Positions 44,047 to 54,329 of a stretch of DNA of 64,000 nt are shown here, piece by piece (position 1 is the stretch's first letter; each line of letters starts with the position of its first letter). Source of the DNA: an uncultured Lachnospiraceae bacterium (GTDB lineage: Bacteria > Bacillota > Clostridia > Lachnospirales > Lachnospiraceae); NCBI GenBank assembly GCA_947173945.1, contig CAMWGV010000001.1:1-64000 (forward strand), read 5' to 3'. Position numbers and translations under genes: made by a program. The notes under the pieces are model-generated. The model did not search any database. It saw only the letters and a list, made by a program, of their open reading frames with translations, and was not told the origin of the DNA.

Positions 44047-44822
44047 AAAGGGAAAATAGGCTTGTCAGGATTATAAGAAAAATAGTGTCAGTTATTGTAT
44101 GTATTTCAGCAGCTTTGAGTGTAGTGGCTCTTTTTAAGGAATTAAAGGAAAGAAATCTACAGAAAGAAAAGATGCGTGGAATATATGCAGACTACATAAA
44201 AAGATTTCTCGATGTGTTTTTGGCTACAGTGGCACTTATAGCATTAAGTCCTGTGTACCTTGCTGTTGCAGTGCTTGTAAGGCTGAAGCTTGGTAGCCCT
44301 GTCATATTTAAGCAGGAGCGTCCGGGCAAAAAGGATGCGGTTACGGGAAAGGAAAAGATATTCTGTTTGTATAAGTTCCGCAGTATGACAGATGAGAGGG
44401 ACGCCGATGGAAATCTTCTGCCGGATGAGGTAAGACTTACGAAGTTTGGAAAATGGCTGAGGAGTACAAGTCTTGATGAACTGCCTGAGCTTGTGAATAT
44501 CATTAAGGGTGATATGAGTATCGTGGGGCCGAGACCTCTTTTGGTGTCGTATCTGCCATATTATACGGAGGAAGAAAGACGACGTCATGACGTGAGACCG
44601 GGACTGACAGGGTTGGCACAGGTAAATGGCAGGAATTACGTAGGATGGGATAATAGGCTGACATTTGATGTAAACTATGTTGACAATGTTAATCTTTTTA
44701 ATGATGTAAAAATTGTTATTAAGACAATACAGATGATTGTTTTAAAAAAGGATATTGCCACAGATACGAGTAAGGTAGAAACAAATTTTGCACAAGAACG
44801 TCAAGGGATAGAAGAGTTGTAG
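44043..44822 (+). CDS. initiating sugar-phosphate transferase (PglC/WbaP family)
   Basis: A 259-aa phosphoglycosyl transferase that moves a sugar-1-phosphate from UDP-sugar to undecaprenyl phosphate, the first committed step of polymer or glycan assembly. Core motifs: KRFLDVFLATVALI membrane hairpin, KQERPG, LYKFRSM with the catalytic Asp/Glu pair following (TSLDELPELVNIIKGDMSIVGPRPLL), and DVRPGLTGLAQVNGR. There is an extra N-terminal hydrophobic segment (about 10-30). It starts at GTG overlapping the aminotransferase stop, which links the two functionally. Confidence 0.92.
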   Translation: MKRENRLVRIIRKIVSVIVCISAALSVVALFKELKERNLQKEKMRGIYADYIKRFLDVFLATVALIALSPVYLAVAVLVRLKLGSPVIFKQERPGKKDAVTGKEKIFCLYKFRSMTDERDADGNLLPDEVRLTKFGKWLRSTSLDELPELVNIIKGDMSIVGPRPLLVSYLPYYTEEERRRHDVRPGLTGLAQVNGRNYVGWDNRLTFDVNYVDNVNLFNDVKIVIKTIQMIVLKKDIATDTSKVETNFAQERQGIEEL

Positions 44823-44832
44823 AGGAAGAACA

Positions 44833-45828
44833 ATGAGTACGAATGTTTTAGTGTTAAGTGCAGGAACAAGAAATAAAATTATACAATATTTCAAAATGGC
44901 ATTAACAGACAAAAGTGGAAAACGTATTGGGAATGTCATTGCTACTGATATGAGCGAGCTTGCACCATCTGTATATGAGGCTGATAAATTTTATAAGGTT
45001 CCAAGAATGACAGCGGATGGTTATATAGACGTAATTTTAGATATATGCAAAAAAGAAAAAGTAACAGGTGTATGTAGCCTGATTGATCCTGAATTGAGTT
45101 TATTGGCGGAGCATAATCGTGAATTCAAGGACATTGGTGTAACTGTAATTGGTTCCGCTTATGAAATATGTGAAAGCTGTCTGGATAAATGGAAAATGTT
45201 CTGCTGGTTAGAGGAGCATCATTATAATTGTGCCAAAACTTATATTGACAAAGAATTGTTTTATAAGGATTTAAATGAGGGGAAAATACAGTTTCCAGTT
45301 TTTGTAAAGCCGGTAAAGGGAAGTGCGTCTATTGCTATTTCAAAAGTACATAGCAGAGAAATGCTTGATGCTTTGTTCAGTAATACTGATTCGCAACTTA
45401 TGATTCAAGAGTATTTGTCAGGTCAGGAAATTGGTGTTGACTGTTATATTGATATGCTTTCAAAAGAGGTTGTATCTATATTTTGCAAAAACAAGATTGT
45501 TATGAGAGCAGGGGAAACGGATAAGGCAGTCAGCTTTAAGGATGATCGCCTATTTCAATTAGTAACACAATTTGTGAGGGAATTCGGCTTTTGTGGACAA
45601 ATTGATATTGATATCTTTGAGGTGGATGGTAAGTATTATATATCGGAGGTAAACCCACGGTTTGGTGGAGGTTATCCACATGCGTACGAATGTGGGGTAA
45701 ATCATATGGAGCTAATTGTGAATAATCTGAATGGTATAGTGAATAAACCAAATATTGGCAGATATGCAGAGGGTATTTATATGATGAAATACAATGAGGT
45801 AATGATTAAAAATGGTGAACAAATTTAA
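44833..45828 (+). CDS. ATP-grasp carboxylate-amine ligase-like protein
   Basis: A 331-aa protein of the CarB/PylC-like ATP-grasp group. It has an N-terminal Rossmann-like part (LVLSAGTRNKIIQYF). The ATP-grasp domain follows, with the ATP-binding lysine (VFVKPVKGSASIAISKV) and Mg ligands (EVNPRFGGGYPHAYECG). In polysaccharide loci such enzymes join amino acids or other acyl groups to an amino sugar; a modification of the aminotransferase product is a reasonable guess. Its end overlaps the next gene by 17 bp. Confidence 0.82.
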   Translation: MSTNVLVLSAGTRNKIIQYFKMALTDKSGKRIGNVIATDMSELAPSVYEADKFYKVPRMTADGYIDVILDICKKEKVTGVCSLIDPELSLLAEHNREFKDIGVTVIGSAYEICESCLDKWKMFCWLEEHHYNCAKTYIDKELFYKDLNEGKIQFPVFVKPVKGSASIAISKVHSREMLDALFSNTDSQLMIQEYLSGQEIGVDCYIDMLSKEVVSIFCKNKIVMRAGETDKAVSFKDDRLFQLVTQFVREFGFCGQIDIDIFEVDGKYYISEVNPRFGGGYPHAYECGVNHMELIVNNLNGIVNKPNIGRYAEGIYMMKYNEVMIKNGEQI

Positions 45829-47011
45829 AAAAGATATTTTGATAATTTCTCATTTCGTTAATTTTCCTGAGGAAAAAGGAAATGACAGGTTTTGCTACTT
45901 AGCCGATCTGTTATGTAATAGAGGCAATAGTGTAGAAATTATTACATCTGATTTTATCCACTTTAAAAAGGAACATCGTCATTCCAAAAGGGAAAAATAT
46001 AAATATAAATATCAGTTAATACATGAGCCGTCATACAAGAAAAATATTTGTCTGCGACGGTTTTACAGCCATTATATATTTGCCAAAAACGTTAAAAAAT
46101 ATTTAAACACAAGAAGAAAGCCTGATGTAATATATTGCGCAATTCCTTCGTTAGATGTGGCTAAGGTAGCTGCAAAATATGCAAGAAAAAATCATATTAA
46201 GTTTATTGTTGATGTCCAGGATTTATGGCCGGAGGCTTTTAAAATGGTTTTCCATGTCCCAATTGTCAGTGATTTGATTTTTGCACCAATGAAAATAAAA
46301 GCAAATTATACATACAGGCAGGCGGACGGGATTGTTGCAGTATCGGATACCTATGTGAATCGTGCATTAGCTGTAAATGAAAAATGTAGTCAGGGGCTAA
46401 GTGTTTTTTTAGGAACAGATTTACAGAAATTTGATAAATATAAAAGTACTGCAAAATTGAGTGAAAAAGACGGGATTATTCGGCTGGTTTATATTGGAAC
46501 TTTGGGACACAGCTACGATTTAACATGTGTATTTGATGCAATGGTGCAGTTAAAAGAAGAGGGATATGACGATATTAGATTTCAGGTTATAGGAGATGGT
46601 CCGTTAAAATCTAAATTTCAGGAGTACAGCAATAAACTAAAACTTGATGTGGAGTATACAGGACGTTTAGAATATTCTGATATGGTTTCCCGATTGACAG
46701 AGTGTGACATTGCCGTAAATCCGATTGTTGCAGGATCAGCAGCGAGTATAATAAATAAAGTTGGTGATTATGCCATGTCCGGCTTACCGGTAGTTAATAC
46801 TCAGGAGTGTGAGGAGTATAGAAGACTGGTAGAGCACTACAATATGGGGTTTAACTGTAAAAATAATGATGCAGAGGATTTAGCAAATAAGCTTATCCTA
46901 CTTATAAAGGATGCAAAGCTACGTGAAGAGATGGGAAGTAATGCCAGAAGGTGTGCTGTGGAGATGTTTGCCAGGGAAATAAGATATACGAAAATATTGG
47001 ATTTGATTTAA
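45812..47011 (+). CDS. GT4-family glycosyltransferase (WbuB-like)
   Basis: A 399-aa GT-B retaining glycosyltransferase. N-terminal half: DILIISHFVNFPEEKGNDRFCYLADLLCNRGNSVEIIT, DVQDLWPEAF. C-terminal half: LVYIGTLGHSYDL nucleotide-sugar site and the family Glu region in KVGDYAMSGLPVVNT. It probably adds the second sugar on the cytoplasmic face. From here on, the DNA becomes visibly more AT-rich. Confidence 0.88.
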   Translation: MVNKFKKDILIISHFVNFPEEKGNDRFCYLADLLCNRGNSVEIITSDFIHFKKEHRHSKREKYKYKYQLIHEPSYKKNICLRRFYSHYIFAKNVKKYLNTRRKPDVIYCAIPSLDVAKVAAKYARKNHIKFIVDVQDLWPEAFKMVFHVPIVSDLIFAPMKIKANYTYRQADGIVAVSDTYVNRALAVNEKCSQGLSVFLGTDLQKFDKYKSTAKLSEKDGIIRLVYIGTLGHSYDLTCVFDAMVQLKEEGYDDIRFQVIGDGPLKSKFQEYSNKLKLDVEYTGRLEYSDMVSRLTECDIAVNPIVAGSAASIINKVGDYAMSGLPVVNTQECEEYRRLVEHYNMGFNCKNNDAEDLANKLILLIKDAKLREEMGSNARRCAVEMFAREIRYTKILDLI

Positions 47012-47038
47012 ACAGAAGAATTACAAGGAGAAATTAAA

Positions 47039-47950
47039 ATGTCATTTTATAAGGATGTGTTGAATTCTCAACCCAATAATCATAAAAATAATGACGGCGA
47101 AGTGGAGCTAATACAAGGCTGCCTTATCAAGATGCTCAATGAAATAAATCCTGTTTTTAAAAAATACGGAATTAAGCCTGTCCTCATTGAAGGAAATGCA
47201 CTTGGAAAAGTCAGACACAATGGTTTTATTCCATGGGATGATGATTTGGATATTGCGCTTATAAGAAGTGATTATAAAAAATTTGAAGCAATATTTGAGG
47301 ATGAGCTTTCTGACAGATATGTAATTTCGTCTCCGGTTGGAAAGCATAAGGCAAGTAATAGATTTATCCAAATTGGCAGAAAAGGGACAAAAATAAAAGG
47401 CTTGTATCAAGAAAAGGAAGATTTAAATAGTCCTACCCAACATATATACATAGATATTTTTCCAATAGATTATGTACCTGATAATGTAATAATCAGGGTT
47501 GTAAAGGGAATATGGGTTAATTTTATAATGGCTTGTGCCGGGTGTGTTTCATATTGTAAAAACAGAAATGCTAAGGTTGATGCCATATTAAAATCCAGTT
47601 TTCGTGGTAAAGTGGAACTGTTTTGTAGGATTTTTTTGGGAACAATACTCAGCTTTTGGTCAGAGACTAAGTGGATGCATATAGTTGATAAGTCAGTGGA
47701 AGGGAAAAAAGAGACAAACCATTTGGGTATTACTGTGGCTAGAAATCACTATTTTGGGGAAATAATGGAAAAAAATGTGTATTTTCCATTAAGAGAAACA
47801 GACTATTGTGGTGTCAATGTTTATCGTCCAAATAAAATTAAAGAATATTTACGAAAAGTATATGGAGATGATTATATGATGCTCCCTCCAGAAGAGAAAA
47901 GAGAAAGTCATCATGCTATGTATGTAAAGATTGACGAAGGGATTTTTTAA
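47039..47950 (+). CDS. LicD-family phosphotransferase
   Basis: A 303-aa LicD protein with the metal-binding signature EGNALGKVRHNGFIPWDDDLDIAL (about 50-75) and DIFPIDYVPDN. LicD enzymes transfer phosphocholine or other phospho-groups (such as phosphoribitol) to sugars of surface polymers. No choline uptake or activation genes (licA-C) are seen in the window, so the donor is unknown. Confidence 0.88.
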   Translation: MSFYKDVLNSQPNNHKNNDGEVELIQGCLIKMLNEINPVFKKYGIKPVLIEGNALGKVRHNGFIPWDDDLDIALIRSDYKKFEAIFEDELSDRYVISSPVGKHKASNRFIQIGRKGTKIKGLYQEKEDLNSPTQHIYIDIFPIDYVPDNVIIRVVKGIWVNFIMACAGCVSYCKNRNAKVDAILKSSFRGKVELFCRIFLGTILSFWSETKWMHIVDKSVEGKKETNHLGITVARNHYFGEIMEKNVYFPLRETDYCGVNVYRPNKIKEYLRKVYGDDYMMLPPEEKRESHHAMYVKIDEGIF

Positions 47951-48011
47951 TTTGTTAACAAAAATTATTTAAGGAAAAAGTGTGTTAACTATATGAGAAG
48001 GATGGGCGATT

Positions 48012-48836
48012 ATGCATTATAAACAGATTTATATAGGTATCAACTATCAAACACCAGAAAAAACGGTAAATTGGGTCGATAAATTGAGAAATCAAGTTGT
48101 AGATACTTTGATTATTGTGGTTGATAATTCTTATAGTGATAATCCGTTGTTAGAAAAACAATTACAAGATTTAAAGATTAATAATGTTCTATATCTAAAC
48201 ACAAATGATAATTTAGGTTATTTTAATGGTGCGTCTTATGCATTAAATTATGTACAGGAAAAGGGAGATACTTTTGATTGGCTTATTGTTTCTAATGTAG
48301 ATATTGAACTTGAGTCAGAAAACATTGTTGATATATTAAATGAATACGATAAGACAGATATTGGAGTGGTTGCGCCTGGAATAATCTCAGTGGATGGTGG
48401 TTATGATAAAAACCCATATAAAATACAACGATGTACGAAAGGACATATGTATATTAGGAAAATAGCATTTTCTAATATGCTTTTTGCTAATATATATAGC
48501 GGGCTGGTGAGATTAAAAAATAAATTAGTGGTTAAGGCATTAGATGGAGAAAACAAGTGTCAGGAAGGCACTGAGATTTACATGCCTTATGGTGCATGTA
48601 TTTATTTTAACAAAAAATATTTTGAACATGGGGGTAAAATCAGCATTCCCCTGTTTCTGTTTGGAGAGGAATTATTTGTTGCAGAGACATGTAAAAAGCT
48701 GGGATTAAAAATAATATATGTTCCCCGCATTCGGTTTAAAAATTATGAGCATGCATCTACATCTAAGTTAGCAAATAAAAGAATTGTTAAATATAATTAT
48801 AAAGCTATTTGCTTTATAATAAAGGAATTTTTCTAA
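48012..48836 (+). CDS. GT2-family glycosyltransferase (rhamnosyltransferase-like)
   Basis: A 274-aa GT-A inverting glycosyltransferase. The start (YIGINYQTPEKTVNWVDKL), the VVDNSYSD nucleotide site, NDNLGYFNGASYALNY and the metal motif SNVDIE identify the family. The C-terminal GEELFVAETCKKLGLKI carries the usual catalytic acidic region. The acceptor and sugar are not known. Confidence 0.85.
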   Translation: MHYKQIYIGINYQTPEKTVNWVDKLRNQVVDTLIIVVDNSYSDNPLLEKQLQDLKINNVLYLNTNDNLGYFNGASYALNYVQEKGDTFDWLIVSNVDIELESENIVDILNEYDKTDIGVVAPGIISVDGGYDKNPYKIQRCTKGHMYIRKIAFSNMLFANIYSGLVRLKNKLVVKALDGENKCQEGTEIYMPYGACIYFNKKYFEHGGKISIPLFLFGEELFVAETCKKLGLKIIYVPRIRFKNYEHASTSKLANKRIVKYNYKAICFIIKEFF

Positions 48837-48861
48837 TATACTGGGTGGTGACGGGTACATA

Positions 48862-49875
48862 ATGAAAGTATTTATGGTAGGGGATTTCATTAATGATGAT
48901 GGTCCCGGTGTTGCAAATAAGCAATTGAAAATAGGTTTAAGTGACAAAGATGTTATATATTGTGAAGCTTCAGGAAAAATTGCCAGAGTAGTAGAATTAT
49001 TCAAAATGATATGGAAAAGTGATGTGGTTTGTTTTTGCAGTCCATCAAATATTAATACAATTGGATTGCTTATTGCTAAAATGATGAAAAAGAAATCATT
49101 TTATCGTGCTCATGGATTTTTATATATTGAAAGTGCTTTATCTAATAACATAACAGAAAAAATACGCGGGAAAATTCTAAAAAAAGAAAAATTTTGGTTT
49201 AAAATGGCAGAAAAAACATATTGGGTGTCAAAACATGCAAAAAATGAAGTGCTTAAGTATTTACCAGAATATGAAGAAAAATTTGATTATGTATATAATG
49301 GTATTGATTTTTCTAATATAGAAAATATTATTAACAGGAGTAATTGTAAAAGACAGAATAATTATATAATTTCTGTTGGGGGTGGAATGAAACGTAAAAA
49401 TAATCTTATGATATGTAGGGCAATAAATTCCTTAAATCAAAAGGGATATAATTTGCGTTTTATTGTAATAGGTAAACCTTACACTGAAAAAGATAAAATT
49501 TGTAAATATGATTTTGTAGAATATTATGAGAAGATACCGCATGATAAAGTTATCGAAAAAATGAAATCGGGATATTTATATATTCAAAATAGCGATTTTG
49601 AAACATTCGGTATGGCTGTAGTAGAAGCTATTTTTTCGGGATGTAATATATTGATTTCAGATGCAGTTGGTGCAATTGATGTTTTGGATACAATAGAGGA
49701 TTCGGACTTGATTCGTAATACTCAGGATTTAGAGGAAATTGAGGAAAAAATCAAAAATATATTAAGTAATCCAAATAATCAAAGAATAAAAGAAGGATTA
49801 AATATTGAAAAAATTGATAACCGAAATATTGGTCATATGCTTTATGAAAAAATGTTAGAAGAGTATAGGAGATAG
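48862..49875 (+). CDS. GT4-like glycosyltransferase
   Basis: A 337-aa GT-B enzyme: FMVGDFINDDGPGVANKQL N-terminal loop, VYNGIDFSNIENI hinge, and a C-terminal domain with the family Glu region (SDFETFGMAVVEAIFSGCNILISDAVG). The gene is very AT-rich with many AAA and ATA codons, unlike the housekeeping genes earlier in the window, supporting horizontal acquisition of this part of the locus. Confidence 0.85.
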   Translation: MKVFMVGDFINDDGPGVANKQLKIGLSDKDVIYCEASGKIARVVELFKMIWKSDVVCFCSPSNINTIGLLIAKMMKKKSFYRAHGFLYIESALSNNITEKIRGKILKKEKFWFKMAEKTYWVSKHAKNEVLKYLPEYEEKFDYVYNGIDFSNIENIINRSNCKRQNNYIISVGGGMKRKNNLMICRAINSLNQKGYNLRFIVIGKPYTEKDKICKYDFVEYYEKIPHDKVIEKMKSGYLYIQNSDFETFGMAVVEAIFSGCNILISDAVGAIDVLDTIEDSDLIRNTQDLEEIEEKIKNILSNPNNQRIKEGLNIEKIDNRNIGHMLYEKMLEEYRR

Positions 49876-49882
49876 ATGACAA

Positions 49883-51010
49883 ATGATTACTCGTTACTTA
49901 GATGTATTAGAATATGATATAAAATATATAGCAGTTGCGGCACTGTTTGTATTTATATATCATAAGTTTGATAAATATAATTCAAAAATACAATTTATTG
50001 ATATTCTGGCAATATTATTTTTAGTTTGTATTACTGGATATCGTTGTAATGTTGGGTCGGATTTTTATTCATATTATCGTATATACGACTTCTATTCGGA
50101 ATATGGTTTATTGGCTTTTAAAGTAGCAGAAGAAAAATTATTTTATATTATGTGCTATTTTATTAGTCAAATATCAGATAATCCGTTTGCTTTATTTTGG
50201 GCGGTTGCAATTATTCTGTATCCTGTTTTAATTATTTTGTCTAGAAAAATCACAATGAGACCGAGTCTGGTAATGGGAGCTTATATTTTCTTGGGCTTTT
50301 TTGGAATGTCACATAATATTTTGCGCCAGATTATTGCAATGCAATTCATAATTTTATGCTATTATGGATGGCATGGGAAAAAACGAATTCTTTCTGTTTT
50401 ATGCGGAATGATTGCTATTGGATTTCATACATCTGCGATTGTTGCGATTGCTCTGATTGTGATTGCTGAATTTATAAAGCCTACTTTTAAAAGTCTTTTA
50501 ATTAGCGTGGGAACAGGCGGATTTATATTATTGTTTTGGAAATATATTGTATTATATATCTTGGGTAATATTCCAATCTTAAATCGGTATACAGGTTATG
50601 TCGAGCGTTCAGAAACCTTAGGTGATATTGTCTTAAGAATAGGAGTTTGGGGATATATAATTGTTTTTACAATCCTTGCTACGGTGTTTGTGGCGAAAAG
50701 GAATGAGATTAAGGAAATTTCACATACAGCATATAAACAAATAACATTGATTATTTTAGGAATACCCCTTAGTATGGTTGCGGTAAAGATTTGGGTGGTT
50801 AACAGAATTGCAGTATATTTGTACCAGTTTGCAATTTTCATAATACCAATATTATGGAATATAAAATATAAACATAATTCGAAAGCGGTGGTTAGGGTCA
50901 GTTTAGTTTTACTATTGGTAGCTTGGCTTGGCTTTATTAATATTTTCGGTTGCGAAAATAGGTATTATTCTTATTCGTTCCAATGGAATGAAACGCCGGC
51001 ATCATATTAG
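49883..51010 (+). CDS. EpsG-family polysaccharide polymerase (Wzy-like)
   Basis: A 375-aa polytopic membrane protein with about 10 hydrophobic segments. EpsG-type motifs: YRCNVGSDFYSYYRIY near the N-terminus, SHNILRQIIAMQFII and GFHTSAIVAIALI. These proteins polymerise flipped repeat units on the outer face of the membrane. The position before the flippase gene and the absence of another Wzy candidate support this role. Confidence 0.85.
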   Translation: MITRYLDVLEYDIKYIAVAALFVFIYHKFDKYNSKIQFIDILAILFLVCITGYRCNVGSDFYSYYRIYDFYSEYGLLAFKVAEEKLFYIMCYFISQISDNPFALFWAVAIILYPVLIILSRKITMRPSLVMGAYIFLGFFGMSHNILRQIIAMQFIILCYYGWHGKKRILSVLCGMIAIGFHTSAIVAIALIVIAEFIKPTFKSLLISVGTGGFILLFWKYIVLYILGNIPILNRYTGYVERSETLGDIVLRIGVWGYIIVFTILATVFVAKRNEIKEISHTAYKQITLIILGIPLSMVAVKIWVVNRIAVYLYQFAIFIIPILWNIKYKHNSKAVVRVSLVLLLVAWLGFINIFGCENRYYSYSFQWNETPASY

Positions 51011-51042
51011 GCAAATGTTAGAGAGAGATTTAGGTAAACAAT

Positions 51043-52167
51043 ATGAAAAAGTGTGCAATAATTACAATAACACATGGAACTAATTATGGGAATCGATTGC
51101 AAAATTATGCTTTGCAAAGCGTGCTAAAAAAAATGGAATTGGATGTTGATACAATTTTGCACACTCCCCTATCAGGAGAACATAATAAAAGGAAACACTT
51201 AAAAAATAAATTTGAATTTTGGGAAAAATGTACGTGGGGTGAAATTATTGTAGATATTAAGAATCATCTTTATCTTTTTTTTCCTAAAAAAAGGAATATT
51301 AAGAAAAGATTAGCTGAGCACAGATATATTAATTTTTCAAAATTTAACAACCGATATATACAAGCTGTTCCTGATAAAAATTATAAACAGGAATTATATG
51401 ATTATGTCATATTGGGAAGTGACCAAATTTGGAATCCCTATGGAGAGGGTAGAGATACTTTCTATTTTCAGCCTGACGTTGCAGGTGAAAAAAAGGTAAC
51501 ATATGCCCCAAGCTTTGGAGTGGATGCGATTCCCGATGATAAGGATGCTTTTTATGAGGAGATGCTTAGTGGATATGGTACGGGAGCTGTCAGAGAGGAA
51601 AGCGGAAAGCTTTTGTATGAAAAGTATACAGGGAAAAGTGCGGAAATTTTAGTTGACCCTACAATGTTATTGTCTGAAAATGATTGGTCACAATTATGTA
51701 TAGAAGAAAGTGCACCACAAAAAAAATATATTCTTGTTTATTTTCTCGCTTTGAAATCAGAGAAAGTATATAGAATTATAAAAAAGTATGCACAGAAGAA
51801 TGGCTATGAGGTTATTTTGTTATTACAACAAAATAAGTATTATGCGTATGGTCCGACACAGTTTGTGAATTTAATAAAAAATGCAGAACTATTAATTACA
51901 GATTCGTTCCATGGCTGCGTTTTTTCTATTATCATGCATACAAAATTTCAGGTACTTTCAAGAACTGCTAAAAACAGTAAAGAGAATATGAACTCCAGAA
52001 TTGACACATTGCTTTCGAAATTTAGCATGCAAAATGCAATGGTGGATAACAGCCAGCTTTGCAATAAAGAGATAGTATATGATTTCGGGCATAGTGATAA
52101 GGTACTGGAGGCTGAAAAAGGGAAAGCTTTAAATTACCTGTCTGAAAAGTTGGGGAAAGGAAAGTAA
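51043..52167 (+). CDS. polysaccharide pyruvyl transferase family protein
   Basis: A 374-aa WcaK/CsaB-type protein (ITHGTNYGNRLQNYALQSVLKKM, VILGSDQIWNP, ITDSFHGCVFSIIMHTKFQ). Family members add ketal-linked pyruvate to sugars, or act with FrhB-like Fe-S proteins in less understood modifications. An FrhB-like gene is two positions downstream, the common pairing. Confidence 0.88.
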   Translation: MKKCAIITITHGTNYGNRLQNYALQSVLKKMELDVDTILHTPLSGEHNKRKHLKNKFEFWEKCTWGEIIVDIKNHLYLFFPKKRNIKKRLAEHRYINFSKFNNRYIQAVPDKNYKQELYDYVILGSDQIWNPYGEGRDTFYFQPDVAGEKKVTYAPSFGVDAIPDDKDAFYEEMLSGYGTGAVREESGKLLYEKYTGKSAEILVDPTMLLSENDWSQLCIEESAPQKKYILVYFLALKSEKVYRIIKKYAQKNGYEVILLLQQNKYYAYGPTQFVNLIKNAELLITDSFHGCVFSIIMHTKFQVLSRTAKNSKENMNSRIDTLLSKFSMQNAMVDNSQLCNKEIVYDFGHSDKVLEAEKGKALNYLSEKLGKGK

Positions 52168-52168
52168 G

Positions 52169-53164
52169 ATGAATGGAAATCCGTTAGTCAGTATTATTAC
52201 ACCTTGTTACAATGGAGAAAAATATTTAGCAAGATTTTTGGATTCAATTGTAGCACAAACATATGACAATTTAGAATTTATATTTATAAATGATGGCTCC
52301 GTTGACAAAACAGAAAATATATTTAATAGCTATATAAGTAAATTTAAAGATAAAAATATAAAGTATAGGTATGTCAAGCAAGTAAATCAAGGACAAGCTG
52401 CGGCAATAAATGCTGGTTTAAAATATGTTTCCGGCAAATATATTACATGGCCGGATAGTGATGATGTACTTTATAGCGAAAATATTTCTAAAAAAGTAGA
52501 GTTTTTAGAAAAAAATCAAGATTGTTCATTTGTAATGTGCCAGGCAGAGGCTGTTGATGTGAATATGAAACAATTATATACGATGAAGCGTCAGCACACA
52601 AATAATGAGAATCTGTTTAAAGATCTTGTCGTGGAAAATAATGTTTTTTTCGCCCCCGGTCTATATATGATTTCAGCTGATGCATTTTTTAAAGTGAACA
52701 GTAAAAAGGAGATTATTGTTTCAAAAACAGGGCAGAACTGGCAGATGCTATTGCCTATGGCATATCATTATAAATGTGGTTATATTGATGAAATACTTTA
52801 TAAATATGTTGTTCATAGAGGAAGTCATTCCAGGTCTGCACGTGATTATGCGTCAGAGATAGAAAGATTTTCTCATCATGAGAATTTATTAAATCAATTG
52901 ATGGATGATATATGTAAAGATGATTGCTCATATTTTAAAGGATTAATTAAAGAAAAATATTCGCATATACGATTAAAACTTGCATGGAAATATAATAAAA
53001 AGGATGCACTGAAAAAAGAATATACGTATTTAGAATCAATTGGCAAATTAAATGAGCTAGATAAAAAGTATTACAGGTATTGTAAAAGTAAGGTGGTTTG
53101 CGGTGCATATCAACTTTGTAGGCGCCTGTGGCATTTATATCAGGGATTGGTAAGGAGAAATTAG
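52169..53164 (+). CDS. GT2-family glycosyltransferase
   Basis: A 331-aa GT-A enzyme with a textbook N-terminus (PLVSIITPCYNGEKYLARFLDSIVAQTYDNLEFIFINDGS) and the DxD-type motif PDSDDVLY (about 92-99). It starts one base after the preceding stop and ends one base before the next start, so it is in the middle of one operon. The C-terminal 80 residues are basic and helical, possibly membrane-peripheral. Confidence 0.9.
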   Translation: MNGNPLVSIITPCYNGEKYLARFLDSIVAQTYDNLEFIFINDGSVDKTENIFNSYISKFKDKNIKYRYVKQVNQGQAAAINAGLKYVSGKYITWPDSDDVLYSENISKKVEFLEKNQDCSFVMCQAEAVDVNMKQLYTMKRQHTNNENLFKDLVVENNVFFAPGLYMISADAFFKVNSKKEIIVSKTGQNWQMLLPMAYHYKCGYIDEILYKYVVHRGSHSRSARDYASEIERFSHHENLLNQLMDDICKDDCSYFKGLIKEKYSHIRLKLAWKYNKKDALKKEYTYLESIGKLNELDKKYYRYCKSKVVCGAYQLCRRLWHLYQGLVRRN

Positions 53165-53165
53165 C

Positions 53166-54308
53166 ATGTTGGATGTTATAAACAAAGAGAAATGTTCTGG
53201 CTGTTATGCGTGTGCTAATAAATGTCCTCAAAATTGCATTAAAATGAAAATGGATAAAGAGGGATTTCGTTATCCTTGCATTGACAAAAATAAATGTATT
53301 GATTGCCATTTATGCGAAAAGGTGTGTCCTATCATAAATCAAGAAGGCATTGACAATAATCCAAAGGCGTATGCATGTATCAATAAAAATGAAGATATTC
53401 GGTTAGAGAGTTCATCAGGAGGAATATTTTCACTATTAGCGGAATGTGTAATTGAGCAAGGTGGTATTGTATATGGAGCGGCATTCAATGATAAATATGA
53501 AGTAGAGCATATTGGTATTACAAATATAGACGAGTTATATAAATTAAGAGGCTCTAAATATGTCCAAAGTAATATTGGAAATGTATATAGTGAGATAGAG
53601 AAACAATTAGAGGCCGGACAATTGGTGTATTTTAGTGGTACACCTTGTCAGGTGGGAGGGTTGTTATCCTTTTTATCGAAATCATATAACAACCTTATTT
53701 GTCAGGATATTGTATGTCATGGAGTTCCATCACCTAAGATATGGAAGCAGTATTTAGAGATGCATAATCGGGAGTACAATGATATTCCGACTCAAATAAA
53801 TTTCAGACAGAAGGACGCTGGCTGGAGCATGTATGAATTGAATATAAAATATATGAATAATAATTCGTACAAATGTTATCATAGGAATGATGTTTATATG
53901 AAAGCCTTTTTGGGCAATATGGATTTACGACCTAGCTGTTACCATTGTCATTTTAAATCTCTGAACAGGCTCAGTGATATAACATTGGCAGATTTCTGGG
54001 GCGTTGACAATGTAGTAGATGATATGAACGATAATAAGGGAACTTCACTTGTTTTTATCAATTCGGAGCATGGAAATATCCTGTTTCATAAGATTAAAGA
54101 TGAAATGATATATAAGGAAGTAGACATAAATAAAGCAGTTGTAAGTAATCCCTGTGCATATGAGTCAGTTCAGGAACCTAAGGTAAGAAAACATTTTTTT
54201 GATAAGATAGATAAAGTTGGTTTTGATAAATATATTAAAAGAGTAACAAAAGATAAACTTATTTTAAAGGTAAAAAGAAAAATTTACAGTATATTGAAAA
54301 GCAGGTAA
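53166..54308 (+). CDS. FrhB-like Fe-S oxidoreductase of polysaccharide loci
   Basis: A 380-aa protein. The N-terminus has two 4Fe-4S motifs (CSGCYACANKCPQNC and CIDCHLCEKVCP). The rest matches the coenzyme F420 hydrogenase beta-subunit family (SSGGIFSLLAECVIEQGGIVYGAAF, YFSGTPCQVGGLLSFL, CHGVPSPKIW, DITLADFWGVD). In polysaccharide clusters it accompanies pyruvyltransferase-like genes; the redox reaction is unknown. Confidence 0.88.
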   Translation: MLDVINKEKCSGCYACANKCPQNCIKMKMDKEGFRYPCIDKNKCIDCHLCEKVCPIINQEGIDNNPKAYACINKNEDIRLESSSGGIFSLLAECVIEQGGIVYGAAFNDKYEVEHIGITNIDELYKLRGSKYVQSNIGNVYSEIEKQLEAGQLVYFSGTPCQVGGLLSFLSKSYNNLICQDIVCHGVPSPKIWKQYLEMHNREYNDIPTQINFRQKDAGWSMYELNIKYMNNNSYKCYHRNDVYMKAFLGNMDLRPSCYHCHFKSLNRLSDITLADFWGVDNVVDDMNDNKGTSLVFINSEHGNILFHKIKDEMIYKEVDINKAVVSNPCAYESVQEPKVRKHFFDKIDKVGFDKYIKRVTKDKLILKVKRKIYSILKSR

Positions 54309-54329
54309 ATTGGAAGGACAATCAATCAG